Assembly (NCBI GenBank): GCA_032207245.1
Contig: CM063505.1
Location: forward strand, 177,582,030 to 177,646,029
Reading direction: 5' to 3'
DNA: 64,000 bases
Source of the DNA: Pardosa pseudoannulata
Taxonomy: Eukaryota; Arthropoda; Arachnida; Araneae; Lycosidae
The position numbers and the translations under genes are program-made. The notes under the pieces were generated by a model, which had not been told where the DNA came from, did no database searches, and worked only from the letters and a program-made list of their open reading frames with translations. Below, piece after piece: positions 1 to 11,973 of the stretch; within the stretch, counting starts at the first letter, position 1; each line of letters starts with the position of its first letter.

Positions 1-22
1 TTGAAGCAGTGACTTTCGTCAC

Positions 23-62
23 CGCTAGGTACTCCGTTAAACCCAATTACCTTGACCTTGAC
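23..62 (+). repeat. 40-bp interspersed repeat, copy 1
   Basis: About 40 bp starting CGCTAGGTACTCCG and ending in CTTGACCTTGAC recur in reverse complement at 13645-13684. Here the block abuts the 5'-truncated Tc1 fragment directly, so this is a breakpoint between two mobile sequences. The family is not recognised. Confidence 0.7.
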
Positions 63-282
63 ATTTGGGATGTCATGGGACGGCAGCTCAGATTTCAAAG
101 ACCACCCATCCGCAATATCTCGTATTTGCGTAACAGTTGCTTAAATATCTGGTACAATCTGTCTCCGGCCATCTACCAAGGAATTGTGGCATCCATACCA
201 AGTCGAGTTGAAGCTTTGTTGCATTCCAAAGGTGGGCCAACTCGTTATTGACAGGTGGTCATAATGTTTTGGCCCTTGAGTG
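60..282 (+). pseudogene. Tc1-like transposase C-terminus with 3' terminal repeat
   Basis: The frame ending at 251 encodes a typical Tc1/IS630 transposase tail: a WDVMG motif (from the NPIEHIWD region), then CLNIWYNLSPAIYQG and a final GGPTRY, followed by a stop. Downstream, the sequence through CTTGAGTG (ending at 282) is the element's outer terminal repeat, followed by TA, the Tc1 target dinucleotide. Everything upstream of about 60, including the DNA-binding domain and the first catalytic Asp residues, is missing or outside the window. The reverse-strand fragment at 50201-50530 is the same family. The copy is dead. Tc1 membership is known from the family motifs; the exact subfamily is not determined. 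Confidence 0.85.
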
Positions 283-284
283 TA

Positions 285-680
285 ATTTGCCATTTTTTAA
301 ATCTATAGAGATACTTTCCTGCGAAAAGTTCAACAGTTTCGCCCCATTTGTTGTTATTTCTCAGATACTGTAAAGGATTTGTGAAATTCAGAGGAATCTG
401 AGGGACATAAAATTCGCGGTAGATGATATAGATAATATTATTGTATTAGTTTATTATATTTATCTAGAAAACGTTGTCATTTGATTTATTTTGCTGTAAT
501 TTGAGCAAAAATTACTATATTCCCTGAACATTTGCTATATATGTGAAAATATTGAAAATAGTAGTTATTTCGTTTAAATTTTTTGAATAATCTATTTCTA
601 ACATTTTCATGATAATAACAGGCAAAATTAAAGGGAAAGAATTTTCTATTTTTGCCACGTTTTTTCAAATATATTCCACA
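285..680 (-). repeat. Interspersed repeat A, copy 1 (carries the empty site)
   Basis: The reverse complement aligns colinearly with 17841-18715, apart from a 470-bp LTR insertion present only in that copy. Shared blocks include GTGGAATATATTTG at one end and AAAATGGCAAATTA at the other. The Tc1 fragment at 60-282 joins this repeat at a TA that is intact in the other copy. No coding potential was recognised. Confidence 0.85.
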
Positions 681-689
681 TACAACGGG

Positions 690-2640
690 TTAAAGCTGAT
701 TCTGTGAGGCTACGAACATACATACCACAATAGAATTTTACTAGCTCGGGAATGTTCTCGAGGGGTATGACATACCCACTGCCTCAGTTTCTTTAATCTT
801 ACTCCAGTAATGGATGATTCTCCGTGTAGCTGACTTTAAGGTAATAACCTTTTATGGGGGGTATTTAGTTTAAAATTTTTATCAACATATATTTAGGAAT
901 ATCATCGAACGAGTATGTGTCTACATGTGCATTTTTGTTACAATTCGTGAGTAGGAAAGAACGTTTACAAATCATTTTGTTGAGGCATCATATTGCAGTT
1001 TCGATAGGGAAATTAAATATTTTTGAAATTTATACGGTACTATTAGTTTAAGTACAGACATTTTTATCGAACATTATGAGGAAAATAACTGGAATCATGT
1101 CTCATCAACTGAAATCGAATTCGATGAAAAATCTGAATACAGTGATTGAAATGAAACTGATTAATTATAGGGAGGAAAAATATATCACAAAAGGGAACAA
1201 AGAAACATTAAATTCTACTGATAGGAAGTCTGAGAAAAATACTGTCACGAAATTCTCTGGAAATACATGTATTTCAAAGAGCGTTTTTTCTCCATTGGAA
1301 GCTAAGAATATACCTCTAAAATGATACATAATTTAGAAACTGCACTAATAATTTCATTGAACCAATTAAAAAATATTTTCCTCTAGACAAAAAAGCAAAT
1401 ATAGCAAGGGATACATAAAAGATGCCCAACTGCCCAAAAGAAAAAAACTGAAGAAAGAATTTTTTAAAAGACAAGTACGAATGGAATATATGGCATGTCT
1501 TTGTAGGGAATGTGCAATGAAGCGCAAATAGCATTTTTAAATATGTTTATAAATTTATTTTGTTTTGCTGGTTTTGTTTTGTATATTTTGTATAAACTTA
1601 TATGTTTAGTGCAATGGTATGATAGAAAATATGAAGAAAACATCTAGGTATAAGATACCATGCGCATGTAATCCAGTTCGATTTCCTCGCGTGTGTGATG
1701 ACATGTTAAAGAAAATGGTAAAACTAATATCACATTATATGTGGTTATAACAAAAATGGAATTAAAATGTATTTTCTATCTATGGTATATATGTCTTTAT
1801 CTAAGGAATGATTTCTTTTTGTCTAAAGAAAATAAACAGATATTTGAAGATACAGTATTGTGAGTGGAATTGAGGGTTCTAACTATATTACATAATATGT
1901 TTTATACCCCATTTCTCAAAATACATTGCTCCTGCTTGCAGAGCTAGAGAAATATTGCTTTAGTTCTCTAGAAGTGAAAATATTTTTATTTAACTTTCAA
2001 AAGCAGAAACATAAAATTTTATCTGCTGAACATCAACTTGCTATATTGGTTTGCAGTTTGTCAGATTCTCGTCGTTTATTAGTAGAAACTTTGATACTCA
2101 AGAAAAAAACACTGCGATATATTTGAGTTCCCCTTTTCGAGTGCTAAGTGTTAAAAATAAAGTTGAGATTGTTTCTCTCCACTATTTTCGCATTCTTATT
2201 GAATTATTGAGCGTAAAATACGGGAGCTATAGTGAAGAGATAATTCACTGTTCAAGGATCCGTGACAAAAATACAATTCTTAATGCTGCATAGTTAAATA
2301 AAAGCTGGATATAAACATCTTTCATTTAATTAGTAATTAATTTTATATTCATTCCACCGTATCATTTGGGATTTTTGGTTAGTGTTTTTTATATACGACG
2401 GATGTGAAAAAGCCTAAGCCGTTCGTAGTCTATTGGGCTTGCTTCTGTACTTTCCATTGCTGTCCCCTATGTCTTTATCTAAGGAATGATTCATTTTTAT
2501 TAAACCAACAACTCAAGAATAAATCATTTCTATTATTTCAACTAGAACAACAATATTTTATCCATGTTGTTACTTTTATGGTATTTAAAGTAAGTAATAT
2601 GTGTTTTGATTTCTTTTATAGTAATAAACATGATTCCTAT
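690..2640. other. AT-rich intergenic stretch, nothing recognised
   Basis: Only short open frames (under 85 codons) without family motifs are present. I see no repeat pairing with the rest of the window, no tRNA-like box and no terminal inverted repeat. Confidence 0.5.
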
Positions 2641-2660
2641 TAACAACTTCATGGTTTTTT

Positions 2661-2720
2661 CCGAGCTGAACTCGGGCAGGCGAAATGTACCATCCTGGAT
2701 CATCCCGAGTGTATCTCGGG
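2661..2720. other. Two adjacent GC-rich hairpins
   Basis: CCGAGCTGAACTCGGG at 2661 and CCCGAGTGTATCTCGGG at 2704 each fold into a 5-6 bp stem and share the CCGAG/CTCGG arm. They stand out in AT-rich surroundings. A related CCCGAACTCAGG motif occurs near 18783. Function unknown. Confidence 0.5.
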
Positions 2721-2779
2721 CACTGTGAAATTTTACACTGTCCAATCAGTCTTTCCCGAATTATTTCACATGTGCTTTT

Positions 2780-3950
2780 TATGGTTTCGATTGCTTTTGT
2801 TTACTTTTCTGGCTACTAGATTATTTGCTGCCCAAAGAGAGACAGTAGAGGGAAGAAGATAAGGAGAGAAACAAGGTTCTACTATCCAGATTGCGATGTT
2901 GGACTCTGTGCAGTGCCGTCTTTTCGATTGTATCATATACGACCAAATTTTGATTAATAATTTCATAATCATTTATGTAAATGCATAGGATAAAAATAAA
3001 ATTTAATTCTAGATAAAAACTAGGTATTCTAAGCTTTATATTTATAGTTAGTGTGAATTAACTCCAAAGTCTAATGATTTCTGCCATACAAAAAGGCAAC
3101 TATACAGATAAATTACCCATTTACTTAAATTGATTTTTTACATTAATTTTTAGGAAATTTTATATGCGAATGATGTTATTAAGTTTAAAAATCTATGTAT
3201 GTATGAAAATAAGCATAAAAAATTGACATTTTTTGACCCATAATCCTGAAATAAAATGAACCTGGAAGGGATTAATGAAACTTTAAAGGTGGATAACCCG
3301 GAATCGGTTTTGAAAGATATGCAAAAGATTTATTAGAAGAGGTAAATTTTAAAATATACACTAAAATAAGTATATTTATTTTCTGATTTTCATCTAAATT
3401 ACAAGTAGACTTGCATGATATTTTTAGAAAATTCACTTATTACAAATACTGGTAAAATAATTTTGATGAAATATAACATAACACAAAATGGAAATTAAAT
3501 GTGGCTTTGAGATCATAGAACTAAGGTCGAATAATATTTCGTATATTTTAATATTTGGGAAGCATAATATTTCTAAATTAATCTGATATAAGCTTTAGAG
3601 AGAAATTATATTAAATATATTTCTCTTCCTTTATTACCTCTAATAATCGTGGAGGTACGCAATACTTTAAACAAATAGGAATTATAATAAAGACTAGAAA
3701 GACAAATTTTAATAAGATTACTGTCTGGGGTACGTTATTCAGTGTTCAGGAATTCAGTTTCGTAAAGTCAAGTAAACATTTTTTTATATCACTGTTGTTT
3801 TAAATGAAATAACATTCTGAACAAAATATTAAAAAATAAGTTAAAAGAAAAACCGCAAAACTATGAAATATAGTGACATGTTGTAATTTCCCTATAGTAA
3901 ATATTTTTTTTATAACTAGATGCAATAATAAGTTTGACGTTATATTTAAG
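2780..3950. other. AT-rich stretch, nothing recognised
   Basis: No family motif, RNA gene or convincing repeat was seen before the (TA)n tract that begins at 3954. Confidence 0.45.

Positions 3951-3953
<3 letters not shown>

Positions 3954-3986
<33 letters not shown>
3954..3986. repeat. (TA)n microsatellite
   Basis: Uninterrupted TA dinucleotides form the left flank of the Tc1 element. The tract resumes on the element's right side at 5189. Confidence 0.97.
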
Positions 3987-3987
<1 letters not shown>

Positions 3988-5186
3988 TGTCTACCTATAA
4001 GTATTTGGACACCTATGCAAATCAAGATATCTGCGGTCCTGAGGTACGTTAAGGCCTCCGCCGGTATACATTATGTAGGAAACAGCATCGGCATGCAAGA
4101 TGCCGCTCAGTTCGGAGCTCTCTGATTTCGAAAAAGGTATAATTATTGCGTATCACAAATATAGCCTAGCATTAAGGGACATATCTAGCGATCTGAAGTA
4201 CCCAAAATCAACAGTGGCCTATGCGATTAAGAAGTGGAAGGTGAGCGGTGATTGTCGGAATGTGCCCCGAGTCGGCAGACCAACGAAACTAGGAGATAGA
4301 GACGGATGAGTGCTGTCCAGAGAAATTCGGAAGAACCGCACCCAACCGATGGTCAACATCCACGAAGAGTTTGAACAGGCATCAGGGAGTATTGTTTCAA
4401 TGAAAGGAAGCAAATCTGCTCGGTTTTCATGGTCGTGCTGCTGTCCATAAGCCTTAGATCACAAAGTCCAACCGCACTGTTCGGTTAAAGTGGTGCAAAG
4501 AGCATCGAAATTAAACCGTAGATTAGTGGAAACCGGTTCTTTGGAGCGACGAATCAAGGTTCACCCTTTTACCTTTCGGATGGCACAGTCTGTGTCTGTC
4601 GTCTGCCTGGAGAACGTCTCCCGCGAAAATGCATTGTGCCATCAGTCAAGTTCGTCAGAGGTGGAATTATGGTCTGGGGGTGTATCTCCTGGTATGGACT
4701 GGGACCCTTGGTCCCCATTCATGGTAAGCTCAACTCCGATGGCTACTGCACTATTTTGGATGACAATATGCTTCCTACGTCATGGCAGTTTCACTTGTTG
4801 GACCCCTTTTTCTTTCAGGATGACAATGCCAGTTGTCATGTTTCGAGGTTAACCAAGGCTTGGTATGGTGTCAATGGAGTTCATCAAATGGACTGGCCTG
4901 CTTAGAGCTCAGACTTGAACCCTATCGAGAACCTCTGGGACGAGTGGAATCGCCGAATTAAGGGATCAAGGTGCATTACCCGTCTAAAATCGGTGAAAGA
5001 ACTTGTCTACTCCAAGCCGAGTGGAAGACAATGCCACTAGTTGTAATATAAAGACTTGTGGAAAGTAGGCTGCGGATGGTTCACGCTGTAATTGTCTCTC
5101 GTGTAGGCTCTACCAACTACTGATTTTGAATAAAGTTAGTTTTTCTTTTCTATCACAGGTGTCCCAATACTTATTAGTAGACTGTG

Positions 5187-5188
<2 letters not shown>
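3986..5188 (+). mobile_element. Near full-length Tc1-like element inserted in (TA)n
   Basis: Left terminal repeat TACTGTCTACCTATAAGTAT... and the reverse complement of the right end (...ACTAATAAGTATTGGGACACC) match over about 35 bp, sharing ATAAGTATT(T/G)GGACACCT. Length is about 1.2 kb, as usual for Tc1. Both flanks are (TA)n, consistent with TA target choice, although the target duplication cannot be seen inside the microsatellite. It encloses a broken DD34E transposase on the plus strand. Confidence 0.88.
4100..5035 (+). pseudogene. Tc1 DD34E transposase, frameshifted
   Basis: The frame from ATG at 4100 gives an N-terminal helix-turn-helix (ELSDFEKGIIIAYHKYSL..., then STVAYAIKKW) and the GRPTKL linker before a stop at 4307. 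Further motifs lie in other frames: WSDESRF near 4542 (first catalytic Asp at 4548), [17 protein letters not shown] near 4660, [11 protein letters not shown] near 4816 (second Asp at 4822) and SSDLNPIENLWDEW near 4905 (Glu at 4927). The second Asp and the Glu are separated by exactly 34 codons, which defines DD34E. At least two frameshifts and an in-frame TAG just before SSDLNP break the gene. It would have been a cut-and-paste transposase of about 340 residues. Confidence 0.9.

Positions 5189-5275
<87 letters not shown>
5189..5275. repeat. (TA)n microsatellite
   Basis: About 85 bp of TA between the Tc1 right end and the LTR-like block at 5276. Confidence 0.97.

Positions 5276-6361
<1,086 letters not shown>

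Positions 6362-6428
<67 letters not shown>
6362..6428. repeat. (TA)n microsatellite
   Basis: A pure TA tract of about 65 bp directly joins the TGTGTCG end of the LTR-like repeat. Confidence 0.97.
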
Positions 6429-6429
<1 letters not shown>

Positions 6430-6781
6430 GTGTCGTATTCAGTGGTAGGCAAATAGAAGAAGCAGTCGTTCTTGGTAAATCATATCTTTATTCAAAGTAT
6501 AGTTTCCTTTTTAAGGCGTCACTTGCGCCATTTTCATTTATTTGTGGCTGAGCTAAGCGTGGAGGCTGCTGACAGCTCGATGTACTCGCGCCAACTGTCC
6601 TTATCTCTTTGCATACTTATCAAATTTTTCAATATGCTTCCGCTTGAACGGATTATTCTAAAATCTTACGCGAGCGTGGGTTTTTCTTTATTTTATTTTT
6701 TTTTTATTACGAAAGGGTTCCCGTTTAAACTGTTCACCACTTGCTTAATTTTTTCCAATCCCCCCCCCCTTTTTAGACCTG

Positions 6782-6784
<3 letters not shown>
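6429..6784 (-). mobile_element. Solo LTR, copy 1 of a two-copy family
   Basis: Homologous over its length to 22079-22427. On the minus strand it begins TGTCAGGTCTAAAA (6784) and ends in ACGACACA, i.e. TG...CA. It carries AATAAAGA near 6490, close to the 3' end as in an LTR. Shared blocks include the segment with CTGACAGCTC and GCGCCAACTG. It lies between (TA)n and (CA)n(TA)n, exactly as copy 2 does. No coding region is attached, so it is solo. Ty3/Gypsy is a guess. Confidence 0.65.
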
Positions 6785-6828
<44 letters not shown>

Positions 6829-6829
6829 A
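6785..6829. repeat. (CA)n-(TA)n microsatellite
   Basis: About 28 bp of CA then about 17 bp of TA flank the LTR's 5' end. Confidence 0.96.
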
Positions 6830-6839
6830 TACATATTTA

Positions 6840-7915
6840 ATTATGTATAGTTGCATATATTGATATCTATTGATTTATACAATGTAAGTTAAAGGAAAAT
6901 TCTTTCGCAATAAATCACTTTAGTATCATTCCTTTTTCATAGTTTGAAAATATTTCTTTCTCATTTATATTCGTCTGTTTGAAATGACTTTTGAAACAGT
7001 CTTTACATGAATGCATGTTATTGCATTTCGCTTTAGATAATTTGCATAGTTCAGTATTAAGTAACAAAATTATGAGGAATTCACATGAATGTCGCCTTTG
7101 TTGCTTTAATATTCATAAAACATACTTTTACTATACTTGCATTTATTGGAGAAAATGATATCAGCTAAGTTTTAGAATTATTTTAAATGTGATGATGCAG
7201 TATACTCCTTACTTAAAATTTCATTTCATATACTCGAATTTTTTAAATTTTCAAATAAAAAACTTAAGTGAATGCTTCATTCACCTTTATAAATAATTCT
7301 TACAATTGTGTTGTATGAACATATATACAATATTTTGATATATTACATATGTATATACATAATTACATTTTAATATATCACAAAAAACCTTCTCTGTCTC
7401 ATTCTCATTCATTCAAATCTATTTTCCCAGCCATAAAATGTGTTAATTAAAGGAGTCTCCTTGACTTAAAATTCTTCCAATCCATTTCCCAAAGCTATCT
7501 CTGCAATAAATGCAAATGTTTTGCCCGTTCTCTATATTTTCCAGTTGTTCTTGGCTTACTTTTCAATTATCTAACTTCTTTTTACTGTTGAGAGCCCTAA
7601 CTAAGCTATTTTCTATGGGAAAGCTTTTCCTCTCTGCGTTGATCGCTCTGGGGTCCAAACCGGTTCCATCACATATTTTCATGGTCATTCTCTCGTCTGC
7701 CGTTGATTGTTAAAGATGTCATTTTTAGCAGCTGTTACCTAAAATTTAAGGTATATGCGGACTTATGTGCTTCTCTTCAATGTGACCTGACTGCATCTTA
7801 CTTCAGTAGTCTAGCTGCTTAGGCTTGTCTTTGCCCAGCAAGCCCGGGGAAGTATATAGAATAGGAGCTTAATTATTTGTGACTGGCGAATTAATTTTCA
7901 CCGTGTTAATATGTA
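6840..7915. other. AT-rich stretch, nothing recognised
   Basis: A 67-codon frame at 7510-7713 has no family motif. No tRNA, inverted termini or repeat pairing was found. Confidence 0.45.
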
Positions 7916-7917
7916 TA

Positions 7918-8236
7918 TCTTTATATATAAAATTCTTCTGTCCTTGTGTTTGTAGTAGAACTCCCCCTAAACGGCTGGACTGATTTTGATGAATTTTTGT
8001 GTATGTAATTAAGTTGATTCGAGAACCAGGATCGAATCCTCGTACAGGCGATGTAAGAATTTTAATTTAATCTACTTCATTTGTGATGACTGTATGCGTG
8101 GTGGCTTCCAGTATTTTTATAATATTTTTTCCTTACTTTTCCATCAAAACGGTCCAATTTATATTTTATTTAAAAACACTTTAGAATTTTTGGATTAACA
8201 GCCTTAAAACAGGACATCGTCTGTCGGATCGTCTAG
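7918..8236 (+). mobile_element. Short non-autonomous Helitron with tRNA-like B box, copy 1
   Basis: The 5' end is A|TCTTTATATATAAAATTC and the 3' end is ...GGATCGTCTAG|T, giving the canonical 5'-TC, 3'-CTAG ends between host A and T. Near the 3' end GACATC and GATcGTC form a short hairpin just upstream of CTAG. Copy 2 (16057-16551, minus) shares TTCTGTCC, the CTAAACGGCTGGACTGATTTTGAT segment (split here by length limits) and the CTGTCGGAT 3' end. A B-box-like GGATCGAATCCTC near 8031 suggests an internal tRNA-derived segment. Confidence 0.75.
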
Positions 8237-8250
8237 TATATATGCATATG

Positions 8251-8334
<84 letters not shown>

Positions 8335-8340
8335 TTATAT
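8237..8340. repeat. Interrupted (TA)n microsatellite
   Basis: TA runs broken by TT at several points directly follow the Helitron 3' end. Confidence 0.95.
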
Positions 8341-9360
8341 ATGATGCTTAAAACTAATCACGTGACTTTATGAAAACCTACATTTTGTGTTGTCGAAGGG
8401 AATAGTGTTGACGTCTTATATGGTGCTCTTATGATAAAATGTTTAACGAAATCGGCGGCGATGTATGAACGAATTCTCGACAGACAAGTGTCTCCCACCT
8501 TGCTTAAAGAAAAAAACAACATTTTCTTTTAAACATTTTTGTTTTACTGCTTTTAAATATACAAAAATTTCTAACTTATTTAGTCCATTTTGGAAAAAAA
8601 AAGTCTTAAAAAGTCCGTGTTCGAGAACTACTTCTAGCGCAACTGATTCTCCCCGCTAGAAAAGAGTTTCTAGTATTTCTCTGTCAAATAAAAATGTACG
8701 AAGGAGCGGTAATGCTCATAGCGCTGACTTTGGAGTGCGAGGTTTAAAGAAACTTCGCAGTTTTTCATTTAAAAAGATTTTACTCAAGAGACCCTGTTTG
8801 GAGGCGTAAACAATCTGTTACCAAAAAAGAAAAAAAAAGGACTTCTTTTACATTAAACTTTCATGACCTTTTTTTTGAGAAAGTAAAAGTTTTATCTCTA
8901 TGGATCTCCAGGTTTTCAAGTTTTTTTATAAACAAAATGTGTGAATTTATAGTATTCGGACGCAAACGGGGTGAGGTCATATATCCCATACAATATTTTA
9001 TCTGGAAGAAAATGTAAAAGAGGATATGGTTTCTGAAATCACCATTATTTCTTTAGTGTAAAAATATATATTCCCATTGTTGGTATTACTTGATCTCATT
9101 GAATAATATGGACAGTTTCTATAATGACAAAATTGAGGAATCATCCCCATGGTAACTGAATGCCTTTTACCACTAAAGATAACTGGCAATTTATAACAAT
9201 CATTTGTGTTTATAATCTTTATCAATTGTACAAGAATTCAAGGTGAGACAGAATTACCTTTCAATGGTTATTTTTATTACAAATACACACAAATCAGAAC
9301 AGTTGCACGTTAGCCGTGATACTTGTATACGAAGGGGATGACCCAAAATAACCAGAATGT
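8341..9360. other. AT-rich stretch, nothing recognised
   Basis: Short open frames only. No paired repeat or RNA gene was seen before the left arm of the foldback structure. Confidence 0.45.
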
Positions 9361-9878
9361 AATGCTTATTGATATTTTTCTTCGTAGGAATTAGTTATTT
9401 AATGCGCTGCAATTTAGTAACAAGTGTTTACCATGATATCAATTACACTTGGTTGAATTGTAAGTAACCGTTTAATCTTGACATTAATTCATGTCATACC
9501 CGATATTTTTTTAAAATAACGTGTATGTACGTTCCTCTTAAGCAATCGTCCACATATTTGTATGGAAGCACCATAAAGGCTGTCAACGTTAATCCCTTAG
9601 GACAACACAAACAAAGTCGGTCCTCGTAATTTAGAAGCAAAGACCGAGAAGACCCCCAAGCTTGGTCTACCATCTCCAGAGGAATTATTTAGGAACTTTA
9701 AAGATATTACGACCATTAACCTATTTTACGTACCCCAGCCGCCACGGCTGATCTTTGGCCGCCTCCAGCCTTGATCCCACAACCCTCTGGTTATGAGAAC
9801 CACTTCTTTGCCGACAGATCTACCCCGCCTCTCGTCATGTATTTTTACCTCTCCAAGAACTATAATTATAAATACAGA
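9361..9878 (+). repeat. Left arm of 3.1-kb foldback structure
   Basis: The reverse complement matches 11974-12491 closely. Shared blocks in order include AATGCTTATT..TTCGTAGGAATTA, CAATTACACTTGGTTGAATT, AGGACAACACAAA, CAAGCTTGGTCTACCA, GGCTGATCTTTGGCCGCCTC, CCACAACCCTCTGGT and TTTTTACCTCTCCAAGAA. The divergence is moderate, with small indels. Confidence 0.9.
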
Positions 9879-9882
9879 GTAT

Positions 9883-10011
9883 ACTAATTTAGACTACAAA
9901 AAATTTGTTGATTACGGTCTTGACCTCCACAAGAACTATAATTACTTTTGAACAATATAATTCCTTAAATAAATTATAAATAAGAACTTATTCCTTAATT
10001 ATTTTAAGTAG
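9883..10011 (+). repeat. Inner inverted repeat, left arm
   Basis: Near-identical in reverse complement to 10581-10715, including AAAAAATTTGTTGA, CGGTCTTGACCTCCACAAG and AACTATAATTACT. The arm contains CTCCACAAGAACTATAATTA, itself a variant of the CTCTCCAAGAACTATAATTA in the adjoining outer arm. Confidence 0.92.
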
Positions 10012-10287
10012 TTTTAGAATCAGAGCTACCCCGCGTATCTTCATGGATTTTTATCCATCCGAGAACTATTATTATAACTACAGACCATACTAATTGAAGC
10101 TACCAAAAAAATTGTGTTCCGGCGCACAGTGTACTTATAGTAGGATTTTACGCCGCTAGAGTGCCTTGGAGGCACCTCTGAGTCAGTATACCAAGTGTAA
10201 TCAACGAATAACATCGCGTGTGTTTTTCTCTAACAGTTCTTTGTGTGTACCTGTATTCCACTTGTGACGAAGGAAGCACAAGTTATC

Positions 10288-10404
10288 ATGAATAATACTG
10301 AGTTGGACTTCATTGATACCGGAAAAACATTTGCCTCTCGAGTTCGACGAAACAGGAAAAAGTCGGGGGTAAATCTGAAAAATAGGGCATATGGGTCAAG
10401 ATAG
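10288..10404 (+). CDS. Short unrecognised frame, possible LINE ORF1 start
   Basis: ATG at 10288 opens a 38-residue frame rich in basic residues (VRRNRKKSG) and ends at TAG. A second frame after 10438 reads ...HNIGSFRATLLPSRFNSTK. Position ahead of a LINE reverse-transcriptase remnant makes a decayed ORF1 possible, but nothing is diagnostic. Confidence 0.25.
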   Translation: MNNTELDFIDTGKTFASRVRRNRKKSGVNLKNRAYGSR

Positions 10405-10580
10405 TCTTCTATGTTGAAAGTTAAAAACTGATAACTATGAGATCCGTGTGCCTGAATGCATTTTCAGGATGCATGGTTATGATGTTAAATTCCACAACAT
10501 CGGGAGTTTTCGCGCTACACTTTTGCCCAGCCGTTTCAACTCCACAAAAAGAATGTTTAGTTGACCATCTGGTTGTAAGT

Positions 10581-10715
10581 CTACTTAAAATAACTAAGGA
10601 ATAATTAGTTCTTATTTATACTTTATTTTAAGAATTATATTGTTCAAGAGTAATTATAGTTCTTGTGGAGGTCAAGACCGTAGTCAACAAATTTTTTGTA
10701 GCCTGAATTAGTTTA
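10581..10715 (-). repeat. Inner inverted repeat, right arm
   Basis: Partner of 9883-10011; the spacer between the arms is about 570 bp. Confidence 0.92.
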
Positions 10716-10837
10716 GTCAGTGTGGCGGTTTCCACTAGCCGCACAGGCGTCAGAAGCCGGCCTTTCGCTGAAGCCACCGCAACCGAGACTGTTTCTCCTT
10801 GCGTGATCGGCTTTCCCGGCAACGCCTACCTCGACAG

Positions 10838-10845
10838 TATAAAAG
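10838..10845 (+). promoter_or_regulatory. TATA-box-like site in GC-richer block
   Basis: CAGTATAAAAGCCG lies about 120 bp into a GC-richer segment beginning TGTGGCGGTTTCC near 10720. This resembles the U3 region of an LTR. No matching 3' end was found, so it is only a candidate promoter. Confidence 0.35.
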
Positions 10846-10896
10846 CCGATGTTCTACCAGGCTCAACACACACATAATATTAAGAATAAATTTTGA

Positions 10897-11364
10897 GCTG
10901 CTAAACGTGCCCTCTTCCCCTTAATTGCTCGAAATAGTAAATTGAACTTTAACAATAAGTTGCTCATTTATAAAATTTATTTACGTCCCTTATTAACGTA
11001 TGCAATTCCCGCATGGTCATATGCTGCTAAAACTCATATAAAGTCTTTATCTGCTGCACAAAATATCACCATTAGGCAAATCACTAATTCACCTTGGTAC
11101 TCTCGTAATTCTGAGATCCACAGGGAAATTGATCTCCCCACTCTTCCAAATTTTCTCAAAAAATTAGCCCATAACTTTTATTCTAACTTATGCTTTGATC
11201 ATTTACTGGACTTAGCCCAATATGACCACGCGGACCTGCAAACGCTAAGCGGTCCTTGGCCATTCTCAATAGAGAACTGGAATAAATTTTATTGGCTCTC
11301 AGTAGCCAATCTCTTTTCTCTTCTGCAATCTTTATATCCACACTTCCTAAAAATATGGACTTAG
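10897..11364 (+). pseudogene. Jockey-like LINE reverse transcriptase C-terminal fragment
   Basis: The open frame from 10897 (no ATG; preceded by TGA) encodes about 155 residues: AAKRALFPLIARNSKLN, then KLLIYKIYLRPLLTYAIPAW, then IKSLSAAQNITIRQITNSPW and a LPTLPNFLKKLAHNFYSNL tail. This is the thumb/C-terminal part of ORF2 in Jockey-clade LINEs: the YK.YLRP.LTYA.P.W and Q....R.I..APW patterns. The catalytic palm (YADD) and the endonuclease are missing, so it is a 5'-truncated copy. It sits inside the foldback structure, and its 3' UTR follows directly. Confidence 0.88.
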
Positions 11365-11973
11365 CTCGCAGCCTCTCGCTCCCATGCAGGATCAAGCTCT
11401 GAAATACTAAAATTCTATTGGCTCTCAGGAACCAATAGAATTTCTCCTAGTAGTAGTCTGAATCCGTGCTATCGGAGACGACATAGTTCTTGAACTTAGA
11501 ATCTTAATCAATTTATATGTTTATTTAAAAAAAACGTATTATTGCGTATAACTTAATATTGTTGTTTAAACTTAATCGTAACTAATTTTATACTTTCTGT
11601 TATATTGTGTCCCCCTTCACCGAACTCGTGTATCGTGTTTACTGTTATGATATTCTCTAATTTAATTTTAATTCTCTACCATTTTAACTAATTCATTTAG
11701 TAATTTCAGTTCTCAATTTCGTGTTTAATTATCTGATATCTCATTACGATGCATGCTTGACAGAAATTCTGACCTATAGGGCCTGACCAAGGATTTCAGA
11801 CAACGAGCTATCGTGCGATAGCTCTTCTCCTCTCGCCATGTACGCACAACTTCGTGCATTCATCTCGACGTCCAGATAATTCTGTTTGTTTATTGTAAAT
11901 TATTATTTAGTTTGTTGATTAAATTATTGTTGAGTTGAGAACGTTTCTTGGCTAAATGACGCAGTAGCCAAAT
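11365..11973 (+). other. LINE 3' UTR with hairpins
   Basis: This T-rich non-coding tail follows the reverse-transcriptase fragment. It contains GAGCTATCGTGCGATAGCTC near 11803 (perfect 9-bp stem) and TTGGCTAAATGACGCAGTAGCCAA near 11948 (7-bp stem), the latter like the terminal TTGGCTA...TAGCCAA element of many Jockey LINEs. No poly-A tail is seen; the right foldback arm begins at once. Confidence 0.65.

Noticed and set aside
7510..7713. 67-codon frame with hydrophobic character
   Set aside because: AT-rich chance frame; no homology motif and no neighbouring coding signal.
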